This document shows, in pieces, positions 61,205 through 64,000 of a stretch of 64,000 nucleotides of DNA. Location: NCBI GenBank assembly GCA_012295275.1, contig CM022678.1, positions 17,788,278 through 17,852,277 on the forward strand. The letters are read 5' to 3'. This DNA is from Chrysomallon squamiferum (Eukaryota; Mollusca; Gastropoda; Neomphalida; Peltospiridae). The number at the start of each line of letters is the position of its first letter. Position 1 is the first letter of the stretch. The position numbers were made by a program, and so were the translations under genes. The notes under the pieces are model-generated. The model saw only the letters and a list, made by a program, of their open reading frames with translations, ran no database searches and was not told the origin of the DNA.

Positions 61205-62375
61205 CAGACACAATGACATTTGTGAATGATGTTTGATCGCCACTGAGAGTAATGTCTGTTAGGTGACTGACCTGTAAACAAATTGATCTAAATAGGTAAA
61301 CTGACCAAATACAAACCATTTATAATAACAATATTTCTGGAATAGGATTTGAAATTTTTCCAAATTAGTACAGTCTGAATGAACAATTCTTTACAAATGC
61401 TTTTCTTATTTAAGGTTGACTTTAAAAATAAAATAAAGTTTAATAAAATAATAAATAAATAAATTGTAAACATTTCAGTTATTAAAGATGTGAAAAAATT
61501 ATAAAAATATTGTTTTACTAACACAATATTGTAACAATATTGTTTAATTAACCCAGTGTCATAACAATATTGTTTTATTAACCGAAAATAAGATTAATAA
61601 AAAAAAATAAAAAAAAAAATGAAACTTTAAAATAATTCTTACAGCAGGAGCAGCAATTCCTTCATTTGACAATCCTTGCTTGTTTGCAGATGATGATGCA
61701 GACTGTAGCCCTTGGTTATCATTGTTGGCAGCAACATTTACACTAGTCCCTGGCAAATCTGTTGGGCTTTCCACAATGCTAGGTTCTTGTCCTGTGTCTG
61801 TGGGCTGAGGCAGACCTGAAACTGCTGCCTCAGACTGAAATAACAACAACAACAACAACAACAGTAATAATAATAATAAAGAAAAAATATAATTAAAATA
61901 AGCTTTTAATGAAATTGAAACATTACAATGTTTCAGATGGAATTTGTTTTCAGTTTTAATGTAAATACTTCTCCACTCTTTTCCAGTAAATGAGTTAATC
62001 ATTTGCGTCTGAAATTAACATCTGTATTTGTGCGTGTGTTTGTCTGTGTGACTTTGTGTACGTGTTTGTTTTTATGTCTGTGGCCATGTATTTGTATTTA
62101 TGGTTTGGGTATGTGTGAGAAAGAGAAAGACAGAGTGGAAGAAAGAAAAATGTATGTTGTGTGGGGGAACAAAGAGTGAGGAGGAGGATGTGTATGTATG
62201 TGTCTGTGTCTACACATATGTGTGTATGTCTGCATGCATGTATTTGAGTGTACATGTGAATGCACAAGTGTGTGTTTCAGTAATATTTTAAAACAATATT
62301 TACAGAAAACAAACCTACAGGATCAGACTGAGAGGTGTTAGATGACATTCCACTGCTTGGCACACTGTTCGCCAT
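61205..62375 (-). pseudogene. Second 5' end of the kinase gene (exons 1-3) without kinase exons
   Basis: Three exons match the start of the kinase gene: 62319-62375 (start ATG at 62375; same 19 residues as the other copy), 61643-61834 (64 residues, Ser/Asn/Gln-rich) and 61205-61271 (22 residues plus one base). All junctions are phase-consistent, and exon 2 keeps the canonical donor lost in the other copy. No kinase exon follows before the next exon 1 at 59858. Either this is a decapitated duplicate, or it is an alternative promoter and 5' exon set that splices over to a phase-1 acceptor such as exon 6 at 56867. Confidence 0.6.
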
Positions 62376-62882
62376 CTCTGAAAATTAAACATTTGTTATT
62401 ATACATCAACAACCATGTAACAAACAGAATTGGAAAAAAAAAACTTGTTCAATTCCACGCCCTAAAACAACATCAAATTATTACATTCATTAAGAAAAGG
62501 TTACAAAATCCATGTGTTCTATTTAACTCTGGTTTCAGTCAGATATGCAAATTCTGATGCTGTCCTGTGTAGTGTGAAGTAACCTAAATTTCTTTTAATT
62601 CTCAGGGAGCAAAAATATTTGTTTTTTATTCTCTAGCATTTTTATGATCCATGAAATAGAACCAGACTGAAGGAAAAAAACAAATTTATAAAAATGTATT
62701 ACTACAGATGAACCTGATACTTCTCTTCTTCTTTTCTTTGCAAAATCAGAACAACAACAACAACAACAACAAATAACAAAATAACCTAACAATGCGGCAA
62801 ACGCCATATTACAGGAAGTGCGAGGAGTTTACTCGAGTAAAGGGAGATAAATGGAGGTAGTTTCAGGTCTGCCTCAGCCCAC
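62376..62882. other. 5' flank of the upstream kinase 5' end
   Basis: The part up to about 62722 is the duplicate of 59859-60205. Then (CAA)n at about 62750-62772 and a short unique, less A+T-rich stretch (about 62790-62860) follow. An acceptor-like ttttcag immediately precedes each exon 1 ATG, so a 5' UTR exon should lie further right. Confidence 0.5.
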
Positions 62883-62886
62883 AGTT
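62858..62886 (+). pseudogene. Inverted fragment of kinase exon 2
   Basis: GTTTCAGGTCTGCCTCAGCC and the following CACAG match, in inverted orientation, the exon 2 segment at about 61798-61823. The 161 bases between that segment and the left arm's inner end (61637-61797) have no counterpart here, so the inverted copy suffered an internal deletion before or during the rearrangement. Confidence 0.65.
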
Positions 62887-62887
62887 T

Positions 62888-62922
<35 letters not shown>

Positions 62923-63247
62923 TAATCTTATTTTCGGTTAATAAAACAATATTGTTATGACACTGGGTTAATTAAACAATATTGTTACAATATTGTGTTA
63001 GTAAAACAATATTTTTATAATTTTTTCACATCTTTAATAACTGAAATGTTTACAATTTATTTATTTATTATTTTATTAAACTTTATTTTATTTTTAAAGT
63101 CAACCTTAAATAAGAAAAGCATTTGTAAAGAATTGTTCATTCAGACTGTACTAATTTGGAAAAATTTCAAATCCTATTCCAGAAATATTGTTATTATAAA
63201 TGGTTTGTATTTGGTCAGTTTACCTATTTAGATCAATTTGTTTACAG

Positions 63248-63314
63248 GTCAGTCACCTAACAGACATTACTCTCAGTGGCGATCAAACATCATTCACAAA
63301 TGTCATTGTGTCTG
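63248..63314 (+). pseudogene. Inverted copy of kinase exon 3 (plus strand)
   Basis: Identical in sequence to exon 61205-61271 but on the plus strand, with acceptor (tttacag) and donor (G|GTATGT) intact. No neighbouring plus-strand exon is visible inside the window, so its gene context lies to the right or is lost. Confidence 0.75.
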
Positions 63315-64000
63315 GTATGTATTCTAGAGTAAATTTAAACAAACACACTTTTGTGTAACAGATAATATATATATAGTATTCATAACACAATCACTATAAA
63401 CAGTGGCAACACATTTCTACCACTAAGTCAGTTTTTGTAATTTGTGGAACTGATATATAGGTTTTTGGGAATAACTGTTTTCACTTTGGTAAATTAGTTT
63501 AAATTCACATATGTATTGTTCAAAGCCACTTCTTTTGCTTTTAATTGCTGATTTAAATCTTAAATGGCCATTTTGAATGCAGTTTTTATTTAAAAAGTAA
63601 AAAATTGTTTTGGTTTGACATATAGCTTTTGCCTCATTGAATCAGGTAATTTTAACTTTTACCAGGTAAAGCTGATATCATTCAACACTAAACAGTTATT
63701 TCCTATTACTTGTTTGAGATCTCAATTTGGAAATGTACAAAGTATTTGTACAATTCATGAGTTGTGAAACTAAATGTATACAGACACACTTTCTTTATCT
63801 TTTCTTTTTTTATTCAGTTTTCTTATAAATGGACAGTAGATATTAAATAGTAACATATTTCTACATTGTACATGTAATTTTAAAAAAAAATACTCAAGTA
63901 ATTCTCTCTAACACACACACACACACACACATCATAGCTGATTCATATACAACATATAAAAATATATGATAAATTATTTTATCAACTATATCTTATTTTC

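Larger units (their letters stand above)
58644..62722 (-). repeat. Duplication of the kinase gene 5' end, offset about 2.5 kb
   Basis: About 58644-60205 matches about 61150-62722. Exon 1 and the 300 bases upstream of it are virtually identical (59802-59858 versus 62319-62375). Introns are close, but exon 2 (162-180 versus 192 bases) and exon 3 (58 versus 67 bases) are diverged, with length changes in multiples of three. Confidence 0.85.
60516..64000. repeat. Large inverted repeat, arms over 1.1 kb, reaching the window edge
   Basis: Left arm 60516-61626 and right arm 62883-64000 are reverse complements (position sum about 124519), with only occasional one-base differences. The spacer is 61627-62882. 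The right arm is still matching when the window ends. It contains a plus-strand copy of exon 3 (63248-63314) with both splice sites. The inner end of the right arm is a 31-base T run. Confidence 0.93.

Noticed and set aside
1-64000. tRNA, rRNA or other structured RNA genes
   Set aside because: I looked for A/B-box-like and conserved RNA signatures and saw none I could support; a covariance-model scan would be needed to exclude small ones.

Overview
The window is nuclear DNA of an invertebrate animal. It is very A+T-rich, full of microsatellites and minisatellites, and has genes with GT-AG introns. The gene set points to a lophotrochozoan, most likely a mollusc: secreted C1q-domain proteins, a large intronless DEAH-helicase/RBR fusion, C2H2 arrays and a RING/TRIM-type gene. 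The species cannot be named from the sequence.

Left part (1-12 kb): the first coding exon of a RING-finger gene lies on the minus strand and leaves the window to the left. A C1q-domain gene on the plus strand (4.8-11.7 kb) has one TATA-driven signal-peptide/coiled-coil exon. It is followed by three tandem C1q exons that share the same splice phase, each with its own stop, which suggests alternative last exons. The 5' exon carries a one-base frameshift.

Middle (12-40 kb): a two-exon nanos homologue (minus) with both CCHC zinc fingers and an N-terminal NOT1-interacting motif; a decaying five-finger C2H2 ORF; a complete seven-exon CRAL-TRIO lipid-transfer gene (minus); a 16-finger C2H2 gene and a 6-finger C2H2 gene (plus). 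The spacers hold tandem repeats with 90-, 49-, 40- and 30-bp units, a hAT-type MITE with 8-bp target-site duplications, and a probable LINE 3' end.

Right part (40.8-64 kb): a single-exon 1964-residue DEAH helicase with RRM-like segments and a C-terminal RING1-IBR-RING2 ligase module. To its right is a minus-strand gene of about 17 exons for a divergent, NIK-like protein kinase whose splice phases all agree. This gene has been reshaped by nested duplications: a tandem pair of about 1.1-kb units duplicating two exons, an almost perfect 1162-bp tandem duplication, a duplicated 5' end, and a near-identical inverted repeat with arms over 1.1 kb that runs off the right edge. In two separate duplications the coding exons differ far more than the introns beside them. 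This is the strongest sign in the window of something unusual, namely diversifying selection on a kinase-like protein.

The genes do not form an operon or an obvious pathway. C1q proteins, RBR and RING ligases and a NIK-like kinase would be compatible with innate immunity, but that link is inference.
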